Origin: JAWLFI01 sp964626595
GTDB taxonomy: Bacteria > Bacteroidota > Bacteroidia > Chitinophagales > Saprospiraceae
Assembly (NCBI GenBank): GCA_964626595.1
Contig: CAZVFU010000016.1
Coordinates: forward strand, 1-33,626
Direction: 5' to 3'
Length of the DNA stretch: 33,626 nt
Below are positions 15,794 through 23,505 of this stretch, piece by piece. Position 1 is the stretch's first letter. Each line of letters opens with the position of its first letter. A program made the position numbers and the translations under genes. The notes beneath the pieces were generated by a model that worked only from the letters and a program-made list of their open reading frames with translations, was not told the DNA's origin and ran no database searches.

Positions 15794-16930
15794 ATGAACT
15801 CATTATTTAACGCATTTCTCATACTCATTGTATGCGGCTTCTTTATATTTCCCCAAAACCTCCTGGCTCAAGAAGAGCGAGTGATAATGCATCAGGGGAC
15901 GGAGCGCTCTTTTATTCATTATACCCCAACTGACTATCAACCGGATAGCACCTACCCCTTAGTTTTGATTTTACACGGTTTTACTCAGAATGCCAATCAA
16001 ATCATGGACTATTCCGCATTTAACGACCTGGCAGAGGATGAAGACTTTATCGCGGTTTATCCCAACGGGGTTAACAATGCATGGAATACCCAGTCTGGCT
16101 TTCCCGGAGGATCTACAGCCCCGGATGTCGATTTTTTGGCAGACTTGATTGACTTTATTGTTGATGAGCAAAGTATCGACCCCCAACGCGTCTTTGCCTG
16201 TGGATTCTCCGCAGGCGGATTCATGAGTTACCTTTTAGCCTGCCAATTGCAGGATCGACTTGCAGCTGTTGCCTCCGTCGCAGGCACTTATTCACGCACG
16301 GCCTTAAATGGATGCCAGCCCGATCGCCCCTTTCCCGTATTGCATATTCACGGTACAGATGACATCATAGTGCCTGCTGACGGGAGTTTGGCCAATATCC
16401 CAGTAGCGGAAACCATCGAATTTTGGCGGAATCAGAATGGGTGTTCTTCCAATCCGCAAGTATCTGAAAGAACCGATCAAGCAGGGGATGGAACTCGGAT
16501 TGAACAGTTGGATTACATCGATTGTGAGGTCTCCACAGCGATTCAATACCTGCGTGTTATTAATGGAGGTCACACCTGGCCGGGCGCACCCGCGGGTTCT
16601 GGTTTGGGGGTGACCACTCAGAATTTAGACGCATCAGTCGCCATATGGGACTTTTTTTCTCAGTTTGAAAAGCCTGTTTCTACACATTCTTTTCATACCT
16701 CCATTGACCCGCTTCAGGTATTCCCCAATCCGGCTCATCATCAAATTGAGGTCCAAATCCCACAAAACGCTTCCTCAACTTTCTTTAAAATTTATCAAAT
16801 CAATGGAAGAGAAGTTATTCAAGGTCCTATAAATCATACGAATTTTAAAATCGACATCTCCCAATGGCCCTCAGGTTTATACTGGATTCAGTTGGATGGG
16901 CGACCCGCAATTCCTTGGATTAAAAGTTAA
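15794..16930 (+). CDS. Secreted esterase (PHB depolymerase/CE1 type) with T9SS type A sorting domain
   Basis: Secreted alpha/beta-hydrolase of 378 aa. Signal peptide at about residues 1-25. The catalytic domain (about 30-295) shows LHGFTQNA for the oxyanion hole, the nucleophile S139 in GFSAGG, an aspartate at 189/190 in HGTDD and H260 in GGHTWPG, as in polyhydroxybutyrate depolymerase and feruloyl/acetyl esterases (LpqC-like, CE1). The last 75 residues (LQVFPNPAHHQIEV to the GLYWIQL motif and basic end) are a type A T9SS sorting domain. The polymer it attacks is unknown. Its stop codon lies 7 bases before repeat copy 2. Confidence 0.9.
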   Translation: MNSLFNAFLILIVCGFFIFPQNLLAQEERVIMHQGTERSFIHYTPTDYQPDSTYPLVLILHGFTQNANQIMDYSAFNDLAEDEDFIAVYPNGVNNAWNTQSGFPGGSTAPDVDFLADLIDFIVDEQSIDPQRVFACGFSAGGFMSYLLACQLQDRLAAVASVAGTYSRTALNGCQPDRPFPVLHIHGTDDIIVPADGSLANIPVAETIEFWRNQNGCSSNPQVSERTDQAGDGTRIEQLDYIDCEVSTAIQYLRVINGGHTWPGAPAGSGLGVTTQNLDASVAIWDFFSQFEKPVSTHSFHTSIDPLQVFPNPAHHQIEVQIPQNASSTFFKIYQINGREVIQGPINHTNFKIDISQWPSGLYWIQLDGRPAIPWIKS

Positions 16931-16937
16931 AGTTTTT

Positions 16938-17120
16938 GGGCGTGCCCCTTCGGCCTTGTCCCTATATAGCTTGATTCCCTAAAGATCTTTTTGTCTGCAG
17001 GGACTGTGGCCTCAGGGTCGGGCCCCTCCGGGGTGCCGTACTCATTTTGAGCCGTATCCAAAATTTGGAAACGGCTCAAATATTCGCACCGCCTGGCGGC
17101 GCCCTTCATACCCCTCACGC
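16938..17120 (+). repeat. GC-rich structured repeat, copy 2
   Basis: It starts GGGCGTG just after the esterase stop codon and ends CCCTCACGC. The ends pair: GCGTG (16940-16944) with CACGC (17116-17120). Inside are an extended first arm (GTCCCT/AGGGAC, with flanking GGCC/GGCC, about 16952-17011), the core GGTCGGGC (17016-17023), and GGGGTGCCGTACTCA (17030-17044), the last identical to copy 3. A long hairpin follows (TTTGAGCCGT and its complement, about 17045-17081), then a CCGCC/GGCGG hairpin near 17089-17099. A structured RNA or a structure-recognised mobile repeat are both possible. Confidence 0.85.
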
Positions 17121-17522
17121 AGAAATAGATAGTATTTATCTTGCGACCTTAATAATAGTGATAATCCATAAGGATTCAGACGGATAGGGGATAGGATAGG
17201 TTTTTTAGAGTATTTTCGATAGAGAAGTAGAGATTGGGATACTCCTGAGAACGATGGGGAAATAATATTTGCCTTTTTCGGTTTGCAGGGGCTCTTTGAG
17301 AAGATGCTTACGATTTGAAAAATAAAATTGATTTTCATCTTAAGCTAAGCCTACTTGTGTCATTACCGATCTGTCCGAATGGAAAAGTCGCAGCAGATTT
17401 TTGTCCAGTCCAGGGCGCGCCTTGTCTCTACTATTAAGGAACAACGAAGGGATGGGCAAAGAGATCAAGACTTGCTCTGTGAGGTATTTAGCGGTAATGG
17501 CACTAATCTAGAGACGCTCTAT
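17121..17522. other. Unexplained spacer after repeat copy 2
   Basis: About 400 bases with no gene I can support. Two open frames cross it (17042-17338 on the minus strand and 17355-17666 on the plus strand). Both have unremarkable composition and no recognisable motif; the first runs into the repeat and the second runs antisense over the end of the outer-membrane gene. No clear terminator for that gene was found. Confidence 0.4.
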
Positions 17523-18206
17523 TTAGAAGTAAAATTCTGCAAAAATAAATCGCGCAAAGTTGAAATCCCAGCGATCTCCAGAAGATGTGATGGTGTTTCC
17601 AGTATCAGCCAGCTCAGTTTCTACATCAAACTGACCATATCCACCAGCCATTTCAACTCCAAATAAAACGGTTGGACTTATATCTACCTTAAAGCCGAAA
17701 AAGAGATGTCCCGAAGTCATTCGAACCTGAGAATTATCAACGGCCACATCTGAATTTAAGGCAATGGTTGATGTGTTAAATAAGGTGTTACTTTCACGAA
17801 CACGCATCTGCCCTTCTTCCGTCCTATACCGGGTCTGACTGATTTCTGGGCCAAAAAACAAGCGAACACTTCCTATGTCTACTTCAGCTTCTAATCCAAC
17901 TTTCAAATTGAATACATCCACTTTTGATACCCGAGTACTAAATCTGGAAAAGAAAGAGCCAAACCCTTCCGTTCCTGCGCGTAACATAAGTTGAGTGCGT
18001 CCGCCTTCATTCAGAATACGTTTATAGTAAACAGAAGATTTGCTGCCATTTAATAAGTGCCCTAAGGGAGCAATCATTATGATATTTTTTTTGATGTCAG
18101 GTACACTGTCGGATGGAAAGCTATTTGAATTTGTCGACGGATTTTCAGCCAGTAAGGGGAGTGTTCCCATTAATGCGAAGAAAAAAATTGCGATAAATCT
18201 TTTCAT
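17523..18206 (-). CDS. Putative outer-membrane protein, function unknown
   Basis: A 227-aa protein with a signal peptide (MKRFIAIFFFALMGTLPLLA). It then shows many short alternating hydrophobic/polar segments such as VYYKRIL, TQLMLRAG, VRLFFGPEIS, GHLFFGFKVDIS and VLFGVEMAGG, and ends in aromatic residues (FIFAEFYF), as expected of a small outer-membrane beta-barrel. I do not recognise a named family. It is transcribed alone, with 307 bases of non-coding DNA upstream. Confidence 0.7.
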   Translation of the reverse strand: MKRFIAIFFFALMGTLPLLAENPSTNSNSFPSDSVPDIKKNIIMIAPLGHLLNGSKSSVYYKRILNEGGRTQLMLRAGTEGFGSFFSRFSTRVSKVDVFNLKVGLEAEVDIGSVRLFFGPEISQTRYRTEEGQMRVRESNTLFNTSTIALNSDVAVDNSQVRMTSGHLFFGFKVDISPTVLFGVEMAGGYGQFDVETELADTGNTITSSGDRWDFNFARFIFAEFYF

Positions 18207-18513
18207 AATTCGGCACTTTCATTTAACGAGATGATAAAATGGATCGGAAATTATAAACGATTTCACGAAAAGCGTTGGCAATTATTAGCCTGAAAGGCAA
18301 GGTCTTCGAATTGTTTTATCCAAAAAAAATGGCATTTCAACACTTCTGCATCCGTTTTTCATAATTATTTAATAATTTCTCTAAAAGTAAGTATAAGTTT
18401 TTAAATGAGATATTCAAAATAGCGTAGAAACTATAGCCCGATGAAGCAAGAGATAATATAGTTCTCAAGGAATCAAAAGTCAAGACTTGAAGTCACAATC
18501 TATTGCCAGGGGG
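18207..18513. other. AT-rich intergenic region
   Basis: About 300 bases between two minus strand genes. It must contain the promoter of the outer-membrane protein gene and the 3' end of the hydrolase transcript. It is AT-rich with short A and T runs, but I found no convincing hairpin terminator, -7 box or open frame. Confidence 0.5.
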
Positions 18514-19308
18514 CTAATCCAGAAGCATGAATTTGGATGGAGACTGCAGAAACTGAAGAACTTTCTGGTTAAAAGTCTCGGGTTGTTCGACGTTTACAAC
18601 ATGCCCGCAATTTTGAACCACCTGGAGGGTAGAATACCGATGTGCTTCACTGAGCTTTTTGATAGAAGGCAAAAACATATGGTCTTGCTCTCCCATGATA
18701 TAGAGTGTAGGAATACTTAATTCTTTATCCCAGAAGAACTTTAATTTAGCATTGAGCCCTGCGGCCAACTTAAACCAACGAATAAATTCCTTTTGATATA
18801 GTTTTTTAGCTTCGCGTATGAATAGAGAGCGGGATTCTTTATGGTTGCCTTTCGGCATAATAATAAAGGCAAAGAATCGATAAAGTAGCATATAGGGCAG
18901 GACTGACTTGAGCCATACCCCTAATTTCAGCAATACTTTGGAACGCAAATTAAGTTTCATAATAGCTCCACCCATGACTAGAGACTGTACTCGTTCGGAT
19001 TGAAGTTCAGCTAATTCTCGGATCACGATGGTACCTAACGAAATACCTACAAAGTGAGCTTGTTCGATTTTTAAATGGTCCAGAACTTGAATGACATCCT
19101 TTGTGATGACTTCAAAGCTGTATTTTTTAAGAGTCTTTAGCGAAGTTTTGGACCGACCATGACCTCTCAAATCTACCAATAGAACATTGTAGTTCTTACG
19201 AAAATCCTTAACTTGTTTGTACCAAATAGAGGAACTTCCTCCAGCGCCGTGGATGAATACGACCCATTCGTGGTCGGGACTTTTCTCGTATGTGTTATAA
19301 TGTAGCAA
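18514..19308 (-). CDS. Alpha/beta-fold hydrolase
   Basis: A 264-aa hydrolase with the classic triad: oxyanion motif FIHGAGG near residue 19, nucleophile S90 in GISLGT, D209 in GEQDH and H236 in CGHVV. A helical, basic cap lies around residues 120-190 with a hydrophobic stretch (LPYMLLYRFFAFIIM) that might contact membrane lipid. No signal peptide. The substrate cannot be told; relatives include lipases, esterases and MenH-like enzymes. It lies downstream of rplI but is separated from it by an intrinsic terminator and has its own -7 box, so it is not part of the ribosomal operon. Confidence 0.87.
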   Translation of the reverse strand: MLHYNTYEKSPDHEWVVFIHGAGGSSSIWYKQVKDFRKNYNVLLVDLRGHGRSKTSLKTLKKYSFEVITKDVIQVLDHLKIEQAHFVGISLGTIVIRELAELQSERVQSLVMGGAIMKLNLRSKVLLKLGVWLKSVLPYMLLYRFFAFIIMPKGNHKESRSLFIREAKKLYQKEFIRWFKLAAGLNAKLKFFWDKELSIPTLYIMGEQDHMFLPSIKKLSEAHRYSTLQVVQNCGHVVNVEQPETFNQKVLQFLQSPSKFMLLD

Positions 19309-19329
19309 TACCTCGTAATCTTAGTGACA

Positions 19330-19337
19330 CAAATATA
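19330..19337 (-). promoter_or_regulatory. -7 box of the alpha/beta hydrolase gene
   Basis: On the minus strand TATATTTG fits the Bacteroidota -7 consensus TAnnTTTG. A start near 19323 would leave a leader of about 15 bases before the ATG at 19308. The -33 element is not evident. Confidence 0.4.
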
Positions 19338-19387
19338 CAAATAATAAACAAGGCGGCTTCTAAGAGGTTCAAAAGGGATAATATAGA

Positions 19388-19419
19388 AAAAGGCCGGAAC
19401 TCAAGGGTTCTGGCCTTTT
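19388..19419 (-). terminator. Intrinsic terminator of the rpsF-rpsR-rplI operon
   Basis: AAAAGGCCGGAAC and GTTCTGGCCTTTT pair over 13 positions (one G-T wobble) around a 6-base loop, with a T-run on the minus strand side. It sits 25 bases past the rplI stop. Confidence 0.88.
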
Positions 19420-19444
19420 CGATCACGTGATTTCAGTAAAAGCT

Positions 19445-19891
19445 CTATTCTTTTACAACTTCGAAGTTGATTCGAGCGTCGATGCTTTTATGTAAATTCA
19501 AAGCAGCTGAATAGCTACCTAATTGTTTGACGTCTTCATCGAGTGAAATTTTTCGGCGTTCGATATCGATGCCCTCTTGATCTTTTAGGGCTTGCGCAAT
19601 TTGAACATTAGTCACTGAGCCGAAGATTTTACCGCTTGTACCCGACTTCGCACCGATTTTAAGTACGATATGACTGAGTTTATCAGCTAATTCTTGATAC
19701 TCATCTAACATTTTTTCAGCGTGTGCTTCTTCTCTGCGAATCATTTCAGCTCGTCGCTTCTTGTTAGAATCATTAGCTATTACAGCTAATTTTTGAGGGA
19801 TCAAATAATTGAGCCCATATCCATTCTTTACACTGACGATTTCAAATTTATCTCCGACTTTATCGACGTCTTGAAGTAATATGATTTCCAT
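19445..19891 (-). CDS. rplI: 50S ribosomal protein L9
   Basis: L9 binds 23S rRNA and extends from the large subunit near the L1 stalk. At 148 aa it has normal length. The N-terminal RNA-binding domain shows MEIILLQDVDKVG and the signature VKNGYGLNYLIPQKLA; a long connecting helix and a C-terminal domain with the SGKIFGSVT motif follow. It is the last gene of the rpsF-rpsR-rplI operon, 23 bases after rpsR, followed by the terminator at 19388-19419. Confidence 0.97.
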   Translation of the reverse strand: MEIILLQDVDKVGDKFEIVSVKNGYGLNYLIPQKLAVIANDSNKKRRAEMIRREEAHAEKMLDEYQELADKLSHIVLKIGAKSGTSGKIFGSVTNVQIAQALKDQEGIDIERRKISLDEDVKQLGSYSAALNLHKSIDARINFEVVKE

Positions 19892-19914
19892 GATATATTC
19901 TTTTATCCAATGGG

Positions 19915-20181
19915 TTATTTAAATAAATCCGTAACGTAAGGTAGGATGGCCAGGTGACGAGCTCTTTTTACAGAAGTAGAAACCTTTCGTTGAAACTTTA
20001 AAGAGTTCCCAGTAATTCTTCGGGGAAGAATTTTACCTTGTTCGTTTACAAATGATTTTAAGAATTCAGGATCTTTATAATCCACGTGCTTGATTCCATA
20101 TTTCTTAAATCGGCAAAATTTCTTTTGTTTTTTGCCGATTTTAGGATTGGATAAGAATTTTATATCGTCTCTTGATGCCAT
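19915..20181 (-). CDS. rpsR: 30S ribosomal protein S18
   Basis: S18 pairs with S6 on the platform of the small subunit. The 88-aa protein has the KKFCRFKKYGIKHVDYKDPEF segment (with a single cysteine), the ILPRRITG signature and the SVKRARHLAILPYV end typical of S18. It sits between rpsF and rplI, as in many bacteria. There is no ssb or priB gene in between, which is normal for Bacteroidota. Confidence 0.97.
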   Translation of the reverse strand: MASRDDIKFLSNPKIGKKQKKFCRFKKYGIKHVDYKDPEFLKSFVNEQGKILPRRITGNSLKFQRKVSTSVKRARHLAILPYVTDLFK

Positions 20182-20207
20182 GATAATAGTTTTTTAAAGT
20201 TCAAATG

Positions 20208-20645
20208 TTATTCTTCTTCCTCTTTCTTCTGAACGGGGGCAGACTTAGCTGCTGCCTTCTTTTCGACTGGCTTTTTAGCTTCAGGCTCTTTGTCCTTGTC
20301 TTTTCGGTTTTTCCCAATCAGTCCGTTGCGCTTGTCTTCGTTAAACTTAACGGCATATTTGTCAAGACGCACAGTGAGGTATCGGATGATCCGCTCATCT
20401 CGCATAAATGCAAGTTCCATCTTCGGAATAAATGAGCCATCATCTATTTTGAACTCTAACGAATAGTAAACGCCGGAAGTTCGTTTGTTTATGGGATAGG
20501 CTAGTTGGCGTAACCCCATCTCTTCCAAGTCCACCACTTCGGCCCCAATCTCTCGGAGGTGGTCAACATAGGTCTGAGCTGTCGCTTTAATTTCATCGCC
20601 CGACAGAACTGGATCTACGATGAAAGTAACTTCATAATTTCGCAT
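20208..20645 (-). CDS. rpsF: 30S ribosomal protein S6
   Basis: S6 forms a dimer with S18 on 16S rRNA. The S6 fold covers about residues 1-100 (MRNYEVTFIVDPVL, LAYPINKRTSGVYYSLEF, ERIIRYLTVRLDKYAV). The last 35 residues form a Lys/Glu/Ala-rich tail (145 aa in total), an extension common in Bacteroidota S6. It is the first gene of the operon with rpsR and rplI. A TATCTTCG sequence at 20686-20693 on the minus strand is a candidate -7 box. Confidence 0.97.
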   Translation of the reverse strand: MRNYEVTFIVDPVLSGDEIKATAQTYVDHLREIGAEVVDLEEMGLRQLAYPINKRTSGVYYSLEFKIDDGSFIPKMELAFMRDERIIRYLTVRLDKYAVKFNEDKRNGLIGKNRKDKDKEPEAKKPVEKKAAAKSAPVQKKEEEE

Positions 20646-20685
20646 TGATTCGATTTTATATGCTTAAAGTTGTTATTTCGGAGTG

Positions 20686-20693
20686 CGAAGATA
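20686..20693 (-). promoter_or_regulatory. Candidate -7 box of the rpsF operon
   Basis: Minus strand TATCTTCG differs from TAnnTTTG at one position. It would start transcription near 20679, about 35 bases before the rpsF ATG. No clear -33 element was found. Confidence 0.35.
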
Positions 20694-20778
20694 CTATTTC
20701 CTCCTAATTTATCCATACAGTTTTAGATAAGTTTACGAAATGGCCAATAAATGTAAGTCCATTTCGACCGCTTTTATC

Positions 20779-22185
20779 CTAATCCTCTTGGAAATAACTA
20801 ATCATGGATTGAACTTTTGTATCCAATTTGACTTCCGGAGCGAAGGTGTTTAATATGGAAATGGCAAATGGATTTTCCCCCATTGCGGCCTCAAGAAGGT
20901 TTACTCCCTCCTCAGTTTGATTCATTTGAATGAGACAGGCACCTTTGCAATAGCTAAGTTCTACACCAACAGTGTGATATTCCGCTTCTTCAAGTATTCG
21001 AAGAGATTGAGCGTACTCTTTGGAATCATAGAGAAATTTTGCGTGTTCTAACCACACTTCCAATTGCTCCGGACCGGTTTCAGTCGCTTTTCTGTAGAAA
21101 TAGTCGGCCTGAGTTAATTCTCCTGTTTTTTGATAGGCATTTGCTAATCGTGCGTAATATTCTTCTCTTCGGTCCTCAATTTCTAAAGCTTGCAATAAAA
21201 GTCGAATGGCTTTTTTGGGTAAGTCAATGCGCACATAGGCCGTAGCTAAAAAATATTTTGCTTCATCATTGTCCGGGTTAAGTGCGTGGGCCTTCATCAA
21301 TCGCTGAATAGCGAGCTGATTTTCGTTCAATTCTAAATAACAAGCGCCTAAGTCGCAAAGTAATTCACTGTCGGGACCAAAACGTGCTAATTCCTCTTCG
21401 TACACGATGCGGGCTCTTCTAAAATTTGATGTCAGCATGCAGAGCTCGGCACAATCGCGGTAAGCCATTTGAAAATCGGGTAGAATTAAATAACTGTACT
21501 CGAGGGCATCAATTGCTTTTTCATAATCATTAAGACAAGAGTATGCATGCCCCAAATTGTACCAGGCATGGGCATTATATGGCTCCTGATCTATAAGTCG
21601 AAGATGGAAATCTACGCTGTCCTGATATCGTTTGCTAAATTCAACAGCCATCCACATCTTTTCAAGAGCCTCTATTCGAAGGGGACTGTCTATAAGGGCA
21701 TCTCCCAGCACATCAAACATACTATCGTAATCCTTCAAGGCTTCGTATATATAAGCCTCCATTAGTAGAACTTCCGATTCATCAGATCGGGTGGGATGAT
21801 GTGATCGCAAAAGATCTAAAACTTCAAGCGATTCGGCATGCTCTTTTAAATAGTAAAGCACCTTTGATTTCTTTAACAAAAGGTCAAACTCGTAGGGAGA
21901 TAGATTTTCTGCTTCTCGGACGGCTTTAAGAGCCCCAATATAATCTTGGTCCTTTATTAAAAGCCGTACCTTGAGTAAATAAAAATCGACCCTATACTTA
22001 TATTGTGATATGGCTAAATCAACAGCCTCAATAGCTTTAAAGATCTCTTTTTCATTCTCGTAAAAGGAGATAATATCTATAAGCTGATTATCATCAAAGA
22101 CGTGGAAATACTGACCTTCTACTTTTTCTTCAAATTCAGTTACCAGTCTATATATTTTGCTTCTGGGAGTAGGTTTTCGCTGCAT
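20779..22185 (-). CDS. TPR-repeat protein
   Basis: A 468-aa protein made almost entirely of tetratricopeptide repeats from about residue 25 on, at least eight by eye. The best preserved are the AHAWYNLGHAYSCLNDYEKAIDAL repeat around 210, the SELLCDLGACYLELNENQLAIQRL repeat around 275, and the following DEAKYFLATAYVRIDLPKKAIRLL and EEYYARLANAYQKTGELTQADYFY repeats. No signal peptide or membrane segment, so it is probably a cytoplasmic scaffold. It is a single gene upstream of rpsF in the same direction. Its partner is unknown. Confidence 0.9.
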   Translation of the reverse strand: MQRKPTPRSKIYRLVTEFEEKVEGQYFHVFDDNQLIDIISFYENEKEIFKAIEAVDLAISQYKYRVDFYLLKVRLLIKDQDYIGALKAVREAENLSPYEFDLLLKKSKVLYYLKEHAESLEVLDLLRSHHPTRSDESEVLLMEAYIYEALKDYDSMFDVLGDALIDSPLRIEALEKMWMAVEFSKRYQDSVDFHLRLIDQEPYNAHAWYNLGHAYSCLNDYEKAIDALEYSYLILPDFQMAYRDCAELCMLTSNFRRARIVYEEELARFGPDSELLCDLGACYLELNENQLAIQRLMKAHALNPDNDEAKYFLATAYVRIDLPKKAIRLLLQALEIEDRREEYYARLANAYQKTGELTQADYFYRKATETGPEQLEVWLEHAKFLYDSKEYAQSLRILEEAEYHTVGVELSYCKGACLIQMNQTEEGVNLLEAAMGENPFAISILNTFAPEVKLDTKVQSMISYFQED

Positions 22186-22432
22186 AGGTTTTTTTGGGAT
22201 GTAACAGTTATTCGTAAACCGAGAGCTAAGGTAATATTTTTACAATCAAAAACCTTGATTTTGTATGGAGAAATCATGAACCAGGATAGAATTTGTTTTG
22301 ACATTAGACATATGTACTATTTGATTTAACTAATTGAAATACAGATGATAATGTATATCTTTAGTATTAAATTTAAAATATCTAAAATTTTAAGAAACTA
22401 CATTTGAACCGACAATATGTTAAGATAATATG

Positions 22433-22455
22433 TATGCGAAACCGCATATTTTTTT
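22433..22455 (+). terminator. Orphan + strand intrinsic terminator
   Basis: TATGCG, loop AAAC, CGCATA, then seven T. This is a compact terminator on the + strand, but both flanking genes are on the minus strand, so the transcript it would end is unknown. The stem is short, so chance is possible. Confidence 0.45.
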
Positions 22456-22485
22456 ATTTCTGAGGAAAGAAATGCCCATAAATGT

Positions 22486-22522
22486 CAGAAAAGTATGCCT
22501 CTTTGGGAGACATACTTTTCTG
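22486..22522 (-). terminator. Long hairpin after the sigma/anti-sigma/Spy operon
   Basis: CAGAAAAGTATG pairs perfectly with CATACTTTTCTG (12 bp). One mismatch and three more pairs (CTC/GAG) close a 5-base loop. It lies about 45 bases past the stop of the Spy-like gene and probably ends that operon's mRNA or protects its 3' end. The run after the stem is only moderately T-rich, so it is not a textbook terminator. Confidence 0.5.
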
Positions 22523-22566
22523 AATTGGGCCTAAGTCGCCTTAAAACCGCCTTGAAAATTGAGATT

Positions 22567-23031
22567 CTAATCTCTGCGTCGCTGTTTTCGAGCACCTTTA
22601 CTTTCTCCTTTGTGCTCGCGCATCCGATGAAGCATCTCTTTTCTAAACTCTCTTTCTGCACGATCGAGCGCCAATACCTTTTGAGCAGGCAGAATATCAA
22701 GATACTTCTCCGTATAGTCGGATTTTAATTGTGTCAACTCTTTCTGCGTTTGGAGACGTTTTTCAATTTCTTTCTTCGCATCCTCCTCGGATAAGGCCAT
22801 TAGTTCAGGACCTTTTTTTGTGTCCGAATCTAAAAGACTTTTTTTAGCCTCCTGATGTTCATTATACAACGGCCAAAAAGATTGCGCCTGTTCCGGGCTG
22901 AGGTCGAGCTCACTTGTAATATAGGCTACTTTTTGAGACTCTACCTTTTCTCTCCATTGCTCACGCTGTGCTTCAGCTGACGAAAGAGAAAAGAATAATG
23001 CAATTAACAAGGCTGATAATAGGGTTTTCAT
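22567..23031 (-). CDS. Spy/CpxP-like periplasmic protein
   Basis: A 154-aa protein with a signal peptide (about residues 1-21, ending AEAQ). It is mainly helical and charged, with the SELDLSPEQAQSFWPLYNEH segment resembling the LTxxQ region of Spy/CpxP-family proteins, which act as ATP-independent periplasmic chaperones or stress sensors. The C-terminus is strongly basic (GARKQRRRD). It is the last gene of the operon with the ECF sigma factor and the putative anti-sigma protein, with a 3-base gap to the latter. The context supports envelope-stress sensing or response. Confidence 0.75.
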   Translation of the reverse strand: MKTLLSALLIALFFSLSSAEAQREQWREKVESQKVAYITSELDLSPEQAQSFWPLYNEHQEAKKSLLDSDTKKGPELMALSEEDAKKEIEKRLQTQKELTQLKSDYTEKYLDILPAQKVLALDRAEREFRKEMLHRMREHKGESKGARKQRRRD

Positions 23032-23034
23032 AGT

Positions 23035-23505
23035 TTACAAGTTATAAAGGTTATAAAATTCGTTTTCTGTCATCTCTAGACTCCATTTTTCGATTAGAAG
23101 ATCTATTTCTTCTTCCTGCATGGCCATATTCGAAGCCCAACTCCAATTGATTTCTTCCACTTCTTTTGGATTAATATCATAGAGGTAAGCATCTTTATCA
23201 AATGGCGACGCATAGTTATCTATAATCCAATCCTCCTGATCCATACTGGCATAGGTATGGGCCGGGGATGTGGAGGCTTGATTCTGAATTCCTTGCAGAA
23301 ATATTATCCCCAATAGAAGTGCTGCAACGGCCCCTAAACCAATGGTCCAGGGCGACAAGATTTTTTTTGTATTTCGCCTCGCGCCTAAAATTACCTGACG
23401 TTTCTTCTCCAGCGGCACCTTTGGCCCTTTTTGATGGAGCATTCTACTGCGTTCGATAACCTCTTTGGGGAGGCCAAAGTCATCTGGCTTTGTATTAGCT
23501 TTCAT
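23035..23505 (-). CDS. Putative anti-sigma factor (single-pass membrane protein)
   Basis: A 156-aa protein with a basic cytoplasmic N-terminus (about residues 1-50), one transmembrane span around 53-71 (SPWTIGLGAVAALLLGIIFL) and an acidic, aromatic outer part of about 85 residues. It has no recognisable zinc anti-sigma (HxxxCxxC) motif. The call rests on topology and position: its start overlaps the end of the ECF sigma gene by 4 bases (ATGA), a common arrangement of sigma and anti-sigma genes. The family is not recognised. Confidence 0.6.
   Translation of the reverse strand: MKANTKPDDFGLPKEVIERSRMLHQKGPKVPLEKKRQVILGARRNTKKILSPWTIGLGAVAALLLGIIFLQGIQNQASTSPAHTYASMDQEDWIIDNYASPFDKDAYLYDINPKEVEEINWSWASNMAMQEEEIDLLIEKWSLEMTENEFYNLYNL

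Larger units (their letters stand above)
22186..22566. other. Intergenic region with two hairpins
   Basis: About 380 AT-rich bases between the starts of the TPR gene and the end of the Spy-like gene, both minus strand. It holds a + strand terminator-like hairpin (22433-22455) and a long hairpin (22486-22522), described separately. No supportable open frame was found. Confidence 0.6.

Noticed and set aside
17042..17338. 98-codon minus strand frame
   Set aside because: Its C-terminal part is translated repeat copy 2 and the rest has no family features.
17355..17666. 103-codon + strand frame
   Set aside because: It has a GTG start, overlaps the end of the outer-membrane protein gene antisense by over 140 bases and shows no motif. 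It is possible but unsupported.
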